Assembly (NCBI GenBank): GCA_973895155.1
Contig: OZ316896.1
Coordinates: forward strand, 21,390,001 to 21,454,000
Direction: 5' to 3'
DNA: 64,000 bases
From: Marsupella aquatica
Taxonomy: Eukaryota > Marchantiophyta
Shown: positions 12,411 to 24,352 of the stretch, piece after piece
Position numbering within the stretch: the stretch's first letter is position 1
Layout: each line of letters begins with the position of its first letter
Made by a program: the position numbers and the translations under genes
Notes under the pieces: generated by a model
The model's database searches: none
The model's input: only the letters and a program-made list of their open reading frames with translations
What the model was told of the DNA's origin: nothing

Positions 12411-14111
12411 TTATGTCCTCATCATCTCCACTGTCAGGTCCGTGACATTAAACGAAACAGAATCGTGCTCCTGATCCCATGTGGGAACGAACGTGATTGT
12501 CACAGACTTTTGACGAATGATATTCAAAATCTGGAGTGAATCTCTGATGCCAATAGATTTCGTGAACTTCCGAGAGACACTCGGGTCCATTCCAGCACAC
12601 AGCCCTTCGGCATCAACAGTCACGCTACCCAGAAACTCTGCACAATGCTGAGGGGTGCTCTCGTCGGCCTCTGGGAGCTCCAAAAACATGTGGACCAGCA
12701 CGCTGATGTCGAAGGGCTTTCGCACGACCCCACTAATCACTAACACCTCATCATAGACCGACCAATCATCGTTGCTCCTGAATGCATCGGGCCTGAACAC
12801 AGGCAAGGTGATTATGTCGTTCCTTGCTCGTTCTAGGGGAACTTCTGCCCCATTCTTTTCTTTCTGGAATAGCCTTCTGACAGACATGGCAATAGCTCTA
12901 TATGTGCCCCCGGTGACCAAATGACGCCAGAATTGTCTCAATATGCTGGCTTGGGCGTACTTGGGATCTACTTCCCGAATTGATTTCGGCGTGTAGTTCA
13001 CCCAGTCAGGTTCTACTTGCTCGTAGGCGACCTTGAAGTTGCTGAAATTGAGAGTATCTCGAACATTGACACGCACCAGGTCCGCATGCTCATCATAGAA
13101 GAGGAACTCGGACTCAAACCAGTCAGCCTCATCCAAGTCGTGCCCTCCCCAGCTCTTCCACATCAACCACAATCGGTCAATTTGAGAGTGGTGGGCAAGG
13201 AAGATGGGGTCCCGTCCTGATGAGTAAGTGGGCCTCATATCCTCTCCAGCTGGATTGTCGTAGTCACCAGTCCAACGATGGACAGCGGAATGTGGACCTG
13301 ACGTGAGTACACCTCCATCCAGCCAGGTCCTGACATCTCCCTCAGACCTTTGTCTCCCGTAGAAGGCGTATGGTGTTCGGACTTGGCCGATCATCGCCCG
13401 CCACAAGTTATAATAGTTATCTTGCAACAACACATCAGAATCCTTAATTGCAGGAGCACGTTCATCCTCGTAGTATTGTAAGTCGACCCTGATAGGAGGT
13501 TGGTGTAATTTAGATCGTTTTTCATCGTAAAGGCTAGAGTTCTTGTTGGTGAATATGGATGGTATGACGTTGGCGGGTGGGTTATGTTCGTTCTGCACAT
13601 CCCACGCCCAGTAGGGAATGGCGAAGGTATCATCACCTATAAGACTTGCCAGAATTCTCTCGTAGAAATACACGTACCAGCGATGGAATGGAAATGAAAG
13701 CCAACTAATGTGCACATCCAGTTCTTCGGAAGAATTCAATTCTTTGTAAGCTCCTGCACCGTAGGAACAATGGAGTCTGGACTGCGCGTCGAAGGAGCGA
13801 GGGTCTTCTGGCGGGAGAGCTTTCATGAGCTCCACTGCTCGCTCATACTTGCGGACGAACTCATCGTCTAATTTGTGAGCCGGTTTGCGGACCCGCACAG
13901 GCAGGTCCAAGTCGAATTTGAAATCCTTGATGGGCCTGCTTGTGTCAACAAAGCAGCAGTCTATTGCCTCAGCAGCAGTTTTCGTAGGAGGAATCACTGG
14001 CTGACAAGTATTCAAGTCTGGGCCTAGCATGGGAAGTCCTTCGACAAATACTGCCGTTGATGAGATGAAGACCACCACTGAGCAGATGGCAGCGTGCACA
14101 CCTATCGACAT
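12411..14111 (-). CDS. PPO: Polyphenol oxidase (tyrosinase/catechol oxidase family), intronless
   Basis: Type-3 copper oxidase that oxidises phenols or catechols to quinones. The 566-aa product uses the ATG at 14109-14111; an upstream in-frame TTG is not needed. The N-terminus is a plain signal peptide (hydrophobic VVVFISSTAVFVEG) without a thylakoid transit region, so entry to the secretory path is likely. CuA ligands: His114 (RLHCSYG), His134 and His143 (FPFHRWYVYFYER). CuB ligands: His274 and His278 (HSAVHRWTG) and His308 (AHHSQIDRLW). The PPO1_DWL segment ADWFESEFLFYDE and a C-terminal KFDV-type region follow, so the protein is full length. Odd: the Cys normally four residues after the first CuA His, which forms the Cys-His thioether bridge in catechol oxidases, is Gly118 here. 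No intron was seen, unlike its neighbours. Family confidence is high; substrate unknown. Confidence 0.93.
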   Translation of the reverse strand: MSIGVHAAICSVVVFISSTAVFVEGLPMLGPDLNTCQPVIPPTKTAAEAIDCCFVDTSRPIKDFKFDLDLPVRVRKPAHKLDDEFVRKYERAVELMKALPPEDPRSFDAQSRLHCSYGAGAYKELNSSEELDVHISWLSFPFHRWYVYFYERILASLIGDDTFAIPYWAWDVQNEHNPPANVIPSIFTNKNSSLYDEKRSKLHQPPIRVDLQYYEDERAPAIKDSDVLLQDNYYNLWRAMIGQVRTPYAFYGRQRSEGDVRTWLDGGVLTSGPHSAVHRWTGDYDNPAGEDMRPTYSSGRDPIFLAHHSQIDRLWLMWKSWGGHDLDEADWFESEFLFYDEHADLVRVNVRDTLNFSNFKVAYEQVEPDWVNYTPKSIREVDPKYAQASILRQFWRHLVTGGTYRAIAMSVRRLFQKEKNGAEVPLERARNDIITLPVFRPDAFRSNDDWSVYDEVLVISGVVRKPFDISVLVHMFLELPEADESTPQHCAEFLGSVTVDAEGLCAGMDPSVSRKFTKSIGIRDSLQILNIIRQKSVTITFVPTWDQEHDSVSFNVTDLTVEMMRT

Positions 14112-16836
14112 CTTCCCTTGTGTCAATTGATCAAGCGGGCCGGTGCTGCTGCTGTCCCTCGGTCATCACTATTCGCAACAAATGCCAGTCAGAACAAGGA
14201 CCTGGACCAGGCAGGAACTTCAGATAATAACCAATTGATTGCTGTTCAAATCAATCCTCTTGTGTCCATGTAAATGGTCAGTTTCAAAGTGAAGCAACAC
14301 AGCATGGCAGTTAAGAATCCCGTTACTGCAGCGGCAGAAGGTAATCGGGAAAATAGCATCCTGCATTGGCTTCCTTAACAAATTAATTAAGAGATTGAAG
14401 TGCTTGAATTTTCCAACAGTCTAATTATCTTCAACTCGTCCTCAATCACTAGCGTTGGTCGAGTCACCAATCCTAAGGACTGACTCCCTCAGTGTTTCGT
14501 CAGAGAGTCCAACTGATTGAGATTGATAGCATAGAAATGCAACGACTTGAGACTGGAGTCGATGTGATTATGTCTTATCCAGTGTAAATAACCTGAATGA
14601 TCAAACTAACAAGCATGATATTAAGATGATGAATACAAAAGCTTTGAACTCTCAACCTGAAATCCAACGCCAATAGAATGGGTTGACGGAACTTCTGGAC
14701 GTAATGATGAAGTTACATCCCTCATCATCACCTATTTCTTGTGAAAGCAAAATATGAAAATAACCCAATCATGAAAAGAAAAAAAGAAAAAAAGGTTCAC
14801 CTTCCTAAACATCGTTGTACGTTCCAGGAGTTTGTTCGGCCGTGATTCCGTGAAGATGAATGTCATCAACACCTCTAGAAGTAAAACTAGGAAAGGTTTC
14901 CACTCAATGACTCCAGCCGCATTAATACAAGAGGTTCACCGCACTTCCATGGCCCATACATATGTAGGAAGGGAACCAAATGATCTTAACTTTGATATTC
15001 CGTGCCGCTTGAAACGGCGGTGATATACAACTCTCTGCTGAAAATGAAAACATCCTTCGTGACAAGTGCAGAAATTTTGGTACTGGTCGTGGGACGAACT
15101 GGCTGCCTACTTTTGGACTTCCATGCTCGGATTTGTTCACTCGAGCAAATACTAAAAGCAAACCAAAACAACATTCATTGGAGCTCTTGATCTCTTGCGC
15201 AACACAATAATTGTACCTTTGCCTCAGACAAAGGCTAATCGCAGACCGAAATCCCAGGAAAGGAAATCCAGAAAGGACCGTCTCTGCATAGCCTGGGTAA
15301 CTGGATTATGCAGGACGTAATATCTATGGAGGGACGAGGGCGCAGAGATGTGAAATGGATTGGCGCTCATAAATGCAAACCAATCGGGCAAGAAAAAGCC
15401 AAAAAGTGCAATTGTATCTTACCTGCTGTGAACCATCAATCTCTTGAGCTCTAGGTGGAGCGCCGCTGACAAACAACGACCCGCTTCTCGGCCTCCTTCT
15501 CCTACATTCAATTCGAAACAAGATGCTTCTGGCTATCTACCAACTCTGATTCGACTCTGCTATGTGTGAAACGCCAAATCCATTAATATGGGTGAAGCTG
15601 CAGACCATAAATCTAAGTAAAGGTCAGTTTAAGTTTACGTCCTCCACAAACAACAGCCTTTTGCATCAAAAGTGACAATGCTATTATCCACACATTTGTG
15701 GGCAATGTGTGGCAAAGGAGGGGCGAACCTAGTTCTTTCCGGTCTAGACATTATTGCCTATCATGCCTATCAGAGAGATACTTGATGGACCACCAAAATG
15801 CAAAGTGTTTCGTGATGGACCCATGAGTGATCCAGACCATTTGTAGATCCCCAATAATTGTGCCCAAAAGCTCATGGGGTTCATCAAGTATATCTTTCCA
15901 AACCTATCACTTCCATGCTGACTTTCTAGGTATCAGATAATATTGTCACATCTAATCATAATTATGATTGGAGCTTTCCGACCACTTCACAATGCACTTC
16001 CATGCTGACTTTCTAGGTATCAAATAATATTGTCACATCTAATCATAATTATGATAATTCTAGCTTTCCTACCACTTCACAGTGCTCAGTGGTATGACTA
16101 CAGTAAAAGCACTATTACCGACTTTATAGATACTCAAAGCAGAGGAAAACACTCCTGAAAGAAAACATAAAGCATACACGAGGAAAACACAATCGTTTCA
16201 TCAATCAGGAGTACGTTGGTAACATTAGCATGGTCAAGAGAACATGGGGTTCCTGAGGAATTGAAACGATCTGTGACTGTTCGAAGATCTGTCGCAGCGA
16301 AATTTGACATTTAAATTTGCATTCCAAGCTCCTCGACGTAGCTGCTCGAAAAAAGTTCCATCTCCAACAAGTACCGTTGTAGTGAATGCCTCAAATTCAG
16401 TTTTCCTTCCGATGAGTGATATCGATATCTAGTGATTATACTTCGTCATTGGTTCCTTAGTCCGTTTCTAACGACGCGTCAACTTTTGATCTAAACGAAG
16501 CCCAGTATCTTGAGAAAATTAACTAAAGGAACACGGCGGAATGCATAGTTCGTTTGTACGTAGTGGTTTCCGGAACACACTAGACAATGTGACTCGCAGA
16601 CTGCCCGGTTATTAAATCGAGTTTTGTCAATCGAGTTTATGCTTTACTATACATCCATTCACTACCCAGTTGAGCACACAAAAAGATAAGCAGACGAAGA
16701 TAGAAGTAGGGACCGAAATTGAACAAACCGTTGCCTAGATTCGTTCAGCAAGTGGCTGCAAACAGAACTGCGTCAGAAGCGAAATCCTAGGATATCGCCG
16801 AGCAGAGAAGAGAGGAGAGGAGCAGAGCTAGAGCGC
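14112..16836. other. Intergenic region upstream of PPO
   Basis: No exon recognised. A 60-bp segment beginning CTTCCATGCTGACTTTCTAG occurs twice in direct orientation (15909-15968 and about 15996-16055). A purine run of A and G lies at 14774-14795. The first few hundred bases should contain the PPO promoter on the minus strand; no clear TATA box was identified. Confidence 0.4.
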
Positions 16837-16907
16837 GTGCGCGATGCTGGTGGCAAGGACGAGCCCAGTCCCAACCTGAAGAAGAAGGATGTCAAAAGCT
16901 CTTCTCA

Positions 16908-17680
16908 CTCCGGATTGTTTGGCACCGCTCTCTCTCTTCTTCTCTCGCGTCTACCTCTCTGTAGTCCACTCCTGCAGCAGCGAGAAGCAGGAGGTAGAGT
17001 CGGGGCAGGACGGTACAAGAAGGGTCTCCCATCCCATCGAAGGACGACTCCGAATTGTTGGACACATCTCTCTCTCCTCTCGACTTCTACCCATCTGGAC
17101 GCCACATCTGGACGCCACTCCAGAAACAAGAGAAAGTCAAGTCAGGGCAGGACGGTACGAGAAGGGTCTCTCGTTGAAGGAGGACTCTCGATTGTTTGGC
17201 ACAGCAGAGCTCACACTCACTCTTTTCCGTTTACCCTTCTTTTGGTCTTAGGGCCTCTTGGATTACTCCGCTTGACCCTGCTATGCAGTTCACATTGGAC
17301 CTATACCAGGTTCTTCACTTTGTCAATCCCTTTTTATTCTTACTTTTTTTTGTTTTGGTGGTTTGTTTGGGGGATAATTTGCATTTATTAGAGAAGCCAC
17401 TGCAGCGAAGACCAGCAAGGCAACAAACCTCCTATACCAGGTTCTTCAGTTTGCCAATCCGTAGGCCTTGGGTTCTAGTTGTTGGGGTTTGCAGTAGTTC
17501 TTTTGTTTCTTTGCTTCTTGGCCTTTCTTGGTCCTTTGATTGGGCTCCCTTGATTGGGTCTTTTAATTGCCTGTGAGATCATGTCTCCTGGTTGCGCATC
17601 CTTCATATTTGGCAGTTTGAAATATACCTATACAGCCCTCTATGAAGGAAGGCTCCGGATTATTTGGCACAGTGTGTGTC
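16908..17680. repeat. Degenerate tandem repeat, about 140 bp unit
   Basis: A segment of the type CTCCGGATTGTTTGGCAC followed by CTCTCTCTC recurs near 16909, 17048, 17185 and 17652. GGGCAGGACGGTACGAGAAGG-like sequence recurs near 16999 and 17144. Open frames through it in several frames are by-products of the repeat and have no domain. It may be a transposon remnant; I cannot name a family. Confidence 0.5.
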
Positions 17681-17711
17681 TCTCTTGCCGTATACCTCTT
17701 TGGACTCCACT

Positions 17712-17713
<2 letters not shown>

Positions 17714-17746
<33 letters not shown>
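17714..17746. repeat. GA dinucleotide microsatellite
   Basis: An uninterrupted AG run of about 16 units. Confidence 0.9.
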
Positions 17747-17749
<3 letters not shown>

Positions 17750-18406
17750 GTACAAAGAAGCTTCATTCCACAACTCTGATTGACAGCTATATAACACTCC
17801 CAAGATCCCCAAACCAGGAGACATGATCTCAACAGTGAAAAGACTCAATAAAAGGAGGGAGAAAAGGAAGACCCTGAGAAGATGAAAGAGGCCCAACAAA
17901 CCTGCAAATCCCCCACAATAACCAAAAGCCACTAAGAAGTCAACAAAGATCTAAAACCATCTAGGCAAAAAACTTAGAAGTTAGGTAGAGCTCCGGGGTA
18001 AACAGCAAAGGAGGGTTACGGAGGGGAATCTGTCTAGAAGCCCTTAAACCAACACCCTTGACTCTACAAAGAATAGTGAAAGCCTGGGCCCTCTAAAGTG
18101 CCACCAGTTGTGCAAACACAAGATTAAGACTGAGGGAAAAGGTCTCTGCACAAGCCTAAAGAAATTGGTCAAAGAAAGGGGAGGGCATCAAAGGTCTCTA
18201 GAGCAAAAGGGTAGAAAAAATACTCTAGGCAACGAACAGAATTAGACCCCCTCCAGCCGGGCAGCCTTAGCTGCTGCATGACCAGGCACGTTGACAACAA
18301 CCACAATGTTACTCCTATCAGTAAGATCATCAACAACCACATCCCCAAGGACACATACTCCTTGGTGACACGGTCCAAGTCAGCCTGCCAAAGGTCAAGA
18401 ACTTCA

Positions 18407-18832
18407 TGTTAGGCATTTACTCTTAACTGTCTAGGGTTATGACTGTAACCATAGTTAGGGCTTACTTGCATTTGTTCCTAGTATAGGGTTATGACTATAA
18501 CCATAGTGAGGGTTTACCTTAGCTGCCACTCACCCCATTACTAGTTGCAGAGAGTGCGACAGGTTAGGTTAACTAGGCCGCACACTATATCCCAAATAGT
18601 GTTTGCTTTAATAGCACAAACTCAAGCTCATTCTTACGGAGCCAGTTGAGAGATAAAGAAATCTTGTATTGTGGAGACTTGGTATGGCCGACCGGAGTAG
18701 AGTGCAGTAAAACTCTCGTGGGTTCCCATGGACGTAGCCTCAGTTGAGGTGAACCACATATCTCTCTATGTCGATTACTTGTGCATTGGATGGTTCATGG
18801 CTTGCCGTTATGAATGTCCTCTTTGCTCAACA
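18407..18832. mobile_element. Solo LTR related to the Ty1/copia LTR at 25282
   Basis: Begins TGTTAGG and ends CTCAACA, flanked by a perfect 5-bp direct repeat CTTCA (18402-18406 and 18833-18837). Its 3' half closely resembles the 3' half of the 344-bp LTRs at 25282 and 43433; shared words include GAGTGCAGTAAA and GTGGACGTAGCCTCA-like sequence. No primer-binding site or coding sequence follows. This is the product expected from LTR-LTR recombination that removes the interior. The upstream half is more diverged and contains a duplicated GGGTTATGACTGTAACCATAG-type unit. Confidence 0.85.
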
Positions 18833-18940
18833 CTTCATCTCGAGGAGGAACGACATGTCATCACTCTATATGGACATAATCTCTCCATGGAATAATCTCT
18901 ATATGGAATTTTCTATATGTCCATATATGGAATCTCTATA

Positions 18941-19480
18941 TCGGGAATTTGTTGCTAACCGCAACCGGAGGCATAAAGGAGAAGATTGGGACGCCCTAAT
19001 AATTTAGCATGAAGAACTCTCCTGATTATTCCATATAGAGTGATGACATGTCCATGGAGAGTTCTTCATGGTAAATTATTAGGGCATCCCAATCTTCTCC
19101 TTTATGCCTCCGGTTGCGCTCGGGGGGGGGGGGGTCACTATATGGAGGGCCATACATCGCGTGCGACATTTTAGGGTTTGACCCCCCTAACTTATAAGTG
19201 AAAATATGTTTTTGCAAAGCCCTTTCTTTCTTTAGATTTTGTCAATTTTTATTAAAAAACCCCTAAAAACTTTAAAGAAAGTATTTTTTGTAATTAAATA
19301 GGCCTATGTGTTCTTTAAAGTTGACCAGTCAATAAAACATGCCCTATGTGTTCTTCCACCAAATTTTGGAAGTCTTCCGCCACACCCATTTAAATGGGCC
19401 TATACTTCGTCACACGTGATGTGCCACTTCCGTGGAAGTGACCCCCCCCCCAGCGGTTGCGGTTAGCAACAAATTCCCGA
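18941..19480. mobile_element. Fold-back element with 27-bp inverted termini and inner hairpin
   Basis: A 27-bp sequence starting TCGGGAATTTGTTGCTAACC (18941-18967) is perfectly inverted at 19454-19480. Nested inside the left side is a second, nearly perfect inverted repeat of about 61 bp (18961-19022 against 19056-19116) with a spacer of about 33 bp. Homopolymer runs of 13 G (19122-19134) and 10 C (19442-19451) occupy equivalent places next to the two ends. No coding capacity, so non-autonomous. A perfect flanking target duplication was not identified. Confidence 0.7.
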
Positions 19481-20767
19481 CAAAAAAGTGGCAGATACAA
19501 AAATGCGCACACTCCTGACCCATGACCAAAACACAAAAATGCGTGTCCACACACTTCCGACACATGACCAAAAACAATAGTTTCGCTTGTCATTTTTTTC
19601 CACAAACTTCCAGGTTTGAGACTCCCTAATGTTGTTCTCACCCACCGGTAGTATCAACAACAACCACATCACCAAGGGCACTTACTCCAGCCCGAGAAAA
19701 AGACCAGGTCAGTCTGCCAAAGGTCAATGACACCATCTCAAGAGAGAACTACATGCAATTAGGGCATGTCAAAGCACAGTTGTATAAAATGCACTTATGG
19801 CCATGACAGAATCCTTATGGGTTACCAAAATACATACCCCCATAACAGCAGTATATCAAAAACATAAAGCCTAAACCAAAATGTTAAGAGAGGGAGAACT
19901 TTGACACGCCCCTATTAGTCCATAGGACCTCCTTCCTTACTTCCTTCCTCTGATTGAAGGAAGGTGGTCGAGAGGGTTCTTCACGCCAATACTAAGAACA
20001 ATAAAATGGAGAGTGAGAGTCCCGAGTCCCGTTCCAGCTGCCTCCCGAGCAGTACGCCCACGACCACACCGCCGAAGACGAAGACGAAGACGGAGGCTAT
20101 GGAGTGAGGACTGGGGAGAGAGGGCTACGGAAGGCGGGCGGTAGGGCGACCTGGAGGGCCAGTGAGAAGACAAGTCGGCCAGATCGCAGCCAGTCAGCGA
20201 AGACCAACCCGCCTCTGTCTCGCTCCCGCATTGGCCAGCCTCGCTAGCTAGGCGAACGACCCTCACCTTATCCCTCCTTGCCCACTCGCGGATTTCGCGC
20301 ATGCCCCGTTGCTCTGCTTCCCTGGTCACGGAGACCGTTCGGGGATTCGGGCCCTCGTGCCACACTTCTGGACTCAATCCTACCTCCGATTCGGGTCACG
20401 GTACCACTTTACACTATTCTAGTAGAACTGTTCAGTGTAGTGCGTGCTGAAGCCACGCACCGCCATCCTCAATCAGAGACGCGGCATTGCAGGTCTTTTT
20501 CTGCGTGCCTGCCTCTCAGTCTTCGTGCTGCGTGGAAGGAACAATAATAGATTGCGTGATTGATTCCGGATCGAGATGCAGGGGTTCGTGATTCGTCCAC
20601 AGGCAGCTGAGGAACGTTGGTTGCTAACGAGGATCTGAGTGGCATCAGTTTTTGGTGGGCATTGTCGTAGATCTCTCAACTTCCGAAAATCGTTTCAATC
20701 GTCTTCCGACCACGGAGGTTGAGGGGGATTTCGTTTGAACGGCTTGGCTGAAGAGGTCAAAGTGAAG
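19481..20767. other. Intergenic region and distal HEMA upstream region
   Basis: A diverged copy of 18325-18406 lies at 19640-19740 (ATCAACAACCACATC and GTCTGCCAAAGGTCAA words), so these flanks belong to one older repeat. From 20000 to 20400 the sequence becomes GC-rich. An open frame on the minus strand there (146 codons) is low-complexity and unsupported. It is more likely upstream regulatory DNA of HEMA. Confidence 0.4.
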
Positions 20768-20851
20768 CGGTGGTGTAGGAGGAGCCGAACTTTTGATCGT
20801 GGGGATTTGCGGTGGTGTAGGAGGAGCCGAACTTTTGATCGTGGGGATTTG
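20768..20851. repeat. 42-bp tandem duplication in the HEMA leader
   Basis: Two direct identical units beginning CGGTGGTGTAGGAGGAGC, 97-180 nt upstream of the HEMA start codon, probably within the 5' untranslated region or core promoter. Confidence 0.8.
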
Positions 20852-20947
20852 AAGGGTAGAGTCCTGAGTTTGGTGATGAGTGGATAATCTCAGCCTTGCA
20901 GTAGAGAGCTCTGGGCGGGAGCCGGATTCGACCGAAGGTTGGCACAG

Positions 20948-23585
20948 ATGGGTTCGATCCGATTCGCTGGAGCAGCAGCTTCAGTGACAGCTCCCATATG
21001 TATTTTGGAGCATAATGCAAGCGGGCGGTGTAACTTGAAGAGCTCGGCTCTGTTCGGAGCTGGCTTGGACTTACCGATCTTGAACGCGAAGAATCGCTGG
21101 TCGACAGAGAGGTTCGCCTTCCAGACAGGTGGAGTAGCTCGTGCTGAAGGATCCGGGGAGGCAATTCCACAGTTTCCTGCCAGCCATAGATTCAAAAACG
21201 CCGACTTTGCATCCTTCGAGCAATTTCGACTTGCCAAAAAGAACAGTGAGTATCTATTGTTGCCCATTCATGCGTCATGTAGTCCAGCTCTTGTTTCTCG
21301 ACAATGACTCTCTTCTTCCAGTCATGGACGACGTCGGCCAGCACTTTTCCCTTAATACCGTCAAATAGCCTCTTCATCCATGCATAATTTCTTTTTGGAT
21401 TTTGGGTATAAACTTTAGCCTCATCATCCATTCATCATTTCTTTCTGGATTTTGGGTATAATCTTCCCCTGAAGGACAATGAAAAATAAGGATTCGTTCC
21501 TGCTTGACACTGCTCAATTGCCATTCAATTAGAAAGCACTTCTGGCTGGATTGCGTGTGAAGCTACGGCAAGATTGCTTTGTGAAAGGAGGCCGATGAGG
21601 TCCATGTCTGTACGAGCTACCTGTGGTGCCAGAATTTCCCTTTCGGAATCTGCCGTGTGCCTCCGAAGTTAGTTGGGCTTTGGTGTAGGGTTTTGGCCTT
21701 CAGCATTGGCTGTCTTCCTGCATGGTTGGTATGGTAGTTGATGGATGTTTTGATTGGTTGAGGGCATGTTGTGAACGTTTTCGCTAATTGTCTCTTCTTG
21801 TTCAGTCAGTGGACATGGAATTGCTAAGGGTGGTTAGGAGCGTCCCTCTACCGACCTTAATACACTTGCATCTGGCATTTCATGACCAATTTTTTCGGGT
21901 GATATGCAGGGTACTCAAATGTCAAAAGCAGTATCATTGTTTTGGGACTGAGCGTGCACACTGCACCGGTATCAATGCGAGAAAAGTTGGCAGTTCCAGA
22001 GGCAGAGTGGCCACGAGCCATTGAAGAGTTATGTGAACAGAATCACATAGAAGAGGCAGCCGTGCTGAGCACATGCAACCGTATGGAAATCTATGTTGTT
22101 GCGCTTTCTTGGAACTTAGGAGTACAGGAGGTCATTCAATGGATGTCAAAGGTAATTTTGCACTCCAGTGATTCGTTGCGGAGTCTCGTGTTCATTGAAT
22201 TTAGTCCTGTGCTTGGATTACTTGGCTCTCAGAAATGTTCTAGATCTTTACTCCTTACCTCGGTTCCATGGCATGAGTTTTCCTGAATGTACCGAGAAAG
22301 TCCGGACCCTACTCTTTTCCCACTCAGTGGTGACACTATTGTGCCACATACACTCGTTAGACATCACTGTAGGTAAACAAATGTCCCAATTAGATTTTGA
22401 CGTTGTGAACTTATAACTTATAGTTCATTGGCACTGGGCTACTGGATTGCGCAGACAAGCGGAGTCCAACCTCAAGATCTAAGGGAGCATCTCTTTGTGC
22501 TGCGTGACCGGGACGCAACACAGCATCTATTCCGGGTATCATCAGGGCTGGATTCTCTTGTACTGGGTGAAGGCCAGATTCTCGCCCAGGTGAAACAAGT
22601 CTACAAAGTGGGCCAGTTAGCTCCGAAATTTGGACGCAATTTGAATGGGCTCTTCAAGCAAGCCATTACTGCCGGCAAGCGCGTCCGCTGTGAGACCAGC
22701 ATTGCTGCGGGTGCTGTTTCTGTGAGTTCAGCAGCAGTTGAGCTTGCTGTCATGAAGCTTCCCCAGCAGGCAGTGGCAAGTGCTAACGTTGTCATTGTTG
22801 GGGCTGGAAAAATGTCTAAGCTGCTGGTGAAGCACCTGATCTCCAAAGGTTGCGATAAGATTGTGGTTGTTAACAGGTCAGAGGCGAGAGTATTAGATCT
22901 TCAAGCTGAGTTTTCAGAGGCTGAGCTCACATATCAGCCCCTACCAGAGATGATGAGATGTGCAGGGGAAGCTCATGTCATATTTACGAGCACTGCTTCT
23001 GATGTTCCTTTGTTCTTCAAGGAGCATGTCGAGCAACTTGCTCCACCGTCTCAAACCTCGAATGGCATCAGGCACTTCATAGATATTTCAGTTCCCAGGA
23101 ATGTCAGTACTTGTGTGGCGGAAGTGGGATCAGCACGGGTTTACAACGTTGATGACTTGAAGGAAGTGGTTGAGGCAAATAAGGAGGAGCGCAAGAGGAA
23201 AGCCATTGAAGCACAAGCAATCATTGAAGAGGAGATGCAGAGTTTCGAATCTTGGAGGGATTCGCTGGAGACCGTACCCACGATAAAAAAACTGAGATCT
23301 TACGCAGAGGGCATTAGAACCTCCGAGCTGGAGAAATGTTTCGGAAAGATGGGAGATGATTTGACGAAGAAAAATCGCAGGCTCATAGAAGACCTTACAA
23401 GGGGCATAGTAAACAAGCTGCTGCATGGACCCATGCAACATCTGAGAAGCGATGGAACGGATGTGAGGACCGTAAGTGAGACTTTGGAGAATATGCATGC
23501 TCTGGAAAGAATGTTTGATTTGAAGTCCGATATGGCTGCCCTTGAGAAGCAGTTCAGGTCTGCTGAACAGCAAGTCAAACAATAG
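20948..23585 (+). CDS. HEMA: Glutamyl-tRNA reductase, plastid precursor
   Basis: NADPH-dependent reduction of glutamyl-tRNA(Glu) to glutamate-1-semialdehyde, the first committed step of chlorophyll and haem synthesis in the plastid. Exon 1 (20948-21245) encodes a basic, Ser/Ala-rich transit peptide starting [16 protein letters not shown] small exon begins near 21810 (DMELLR, matching the ELLR of plant HEMA). Its 3' junction is unresolved; a GC donor at 21840 would keep frame. Exon 3 is 21910-22151, with [20 protein letters not shown] and the catalytic Cys in STCNRMEIY. Exon 4 is 22455-23585 after a 303-bp GT-AG intron, starting TSGVQPQ. It carries [17 protein letters not shown], the NADPH loop [25 protein letters not shown] and the C-terminal dimerisation helix region (ALERMFDL). 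The product is about 565 aa, normal for plants. No defect seen. Confidence 0.93.
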
Positions 23586-24352
23586 CTTTCACCCTGTATG
23601 TGGAGACTCCGGTTGTTTTTGTAGACTATTACAGACGCTCTTTTTAGCAGTGTAACAGGGAGAATTCCTGCTACTTGTTCAAATTGAGATTTTGGTGAGT
23701 TTTGGCTGGCTGGGATCTCACGGATACTGTAGATGATTACACCCTCCCTATCCAAGGTTGTGAGTGATGGAGGCCCCCATAAATGTAAGATGTCCAAGTC
23801 TTTGTGCTATGTCCTCCATGTTTGGTGTACATGTTTGGGCTCAGCTGAATGATGGTGATGCATGGTGAGCGTGTTTCAGCTCAGCTGAATGATTTGAGTA
23901 TCGAGCTCGTGTGAAAGTAATCTGCCAACTAGGTGAGCACTCAGCTAGTTTGTGATCATTCGAGTCCAGTCACTTCAGTTGATGGATGCATCGACTGAGT
24001 CTATCTTCCAACCTTTTCGTTAAAGTTCTTCACATACAGCCAGGCACAAATAAAACGAATTGGTTCCCATTTTAATGAAGAGAAACCAGTCTAGTCAGGT
24101 ACCGTTATATTCAGGGGGCCATCTTGCAATCTCCTCAGTATATTAAGGGGAGGAGAAATTACTTGCATAAACCCTTCAGGGAATTGTTACGGAGCAGAAG
24201 AAGGGCGCCCCCATCAAACAGGCTTTGCCACAAGAACATCCCAACTCACCCTACAACAAAACTACTCAAGATGGCCCTAGAGTAGTTTGGGCAAATGAAA
24301 CCCACACTGAGAACACTGTGCGAGGTTATCATGGTGGTGGAGAGATGTAGTG
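23586..24352. other. HEMA 3' flank
   Basis: Probable 3' untranslated region followed by intergenic DNA. The word TCAGCTGAATGATG repeats near 23842 and 23881. No gene recognised. Confidence 0.4.

Noticed and set aside
16837-17576. Open frames of 184, 120 and 126 codons
   Set aside because: Overlap one another in different frames over a degenerate tandem repeat and show no domain.
19937-20377. 146-codon minus-strand frame upstream of HEMA
   Set aside because: GC-rich, Arg-rich low-complexity translation with no family; likely regulatory DNA.
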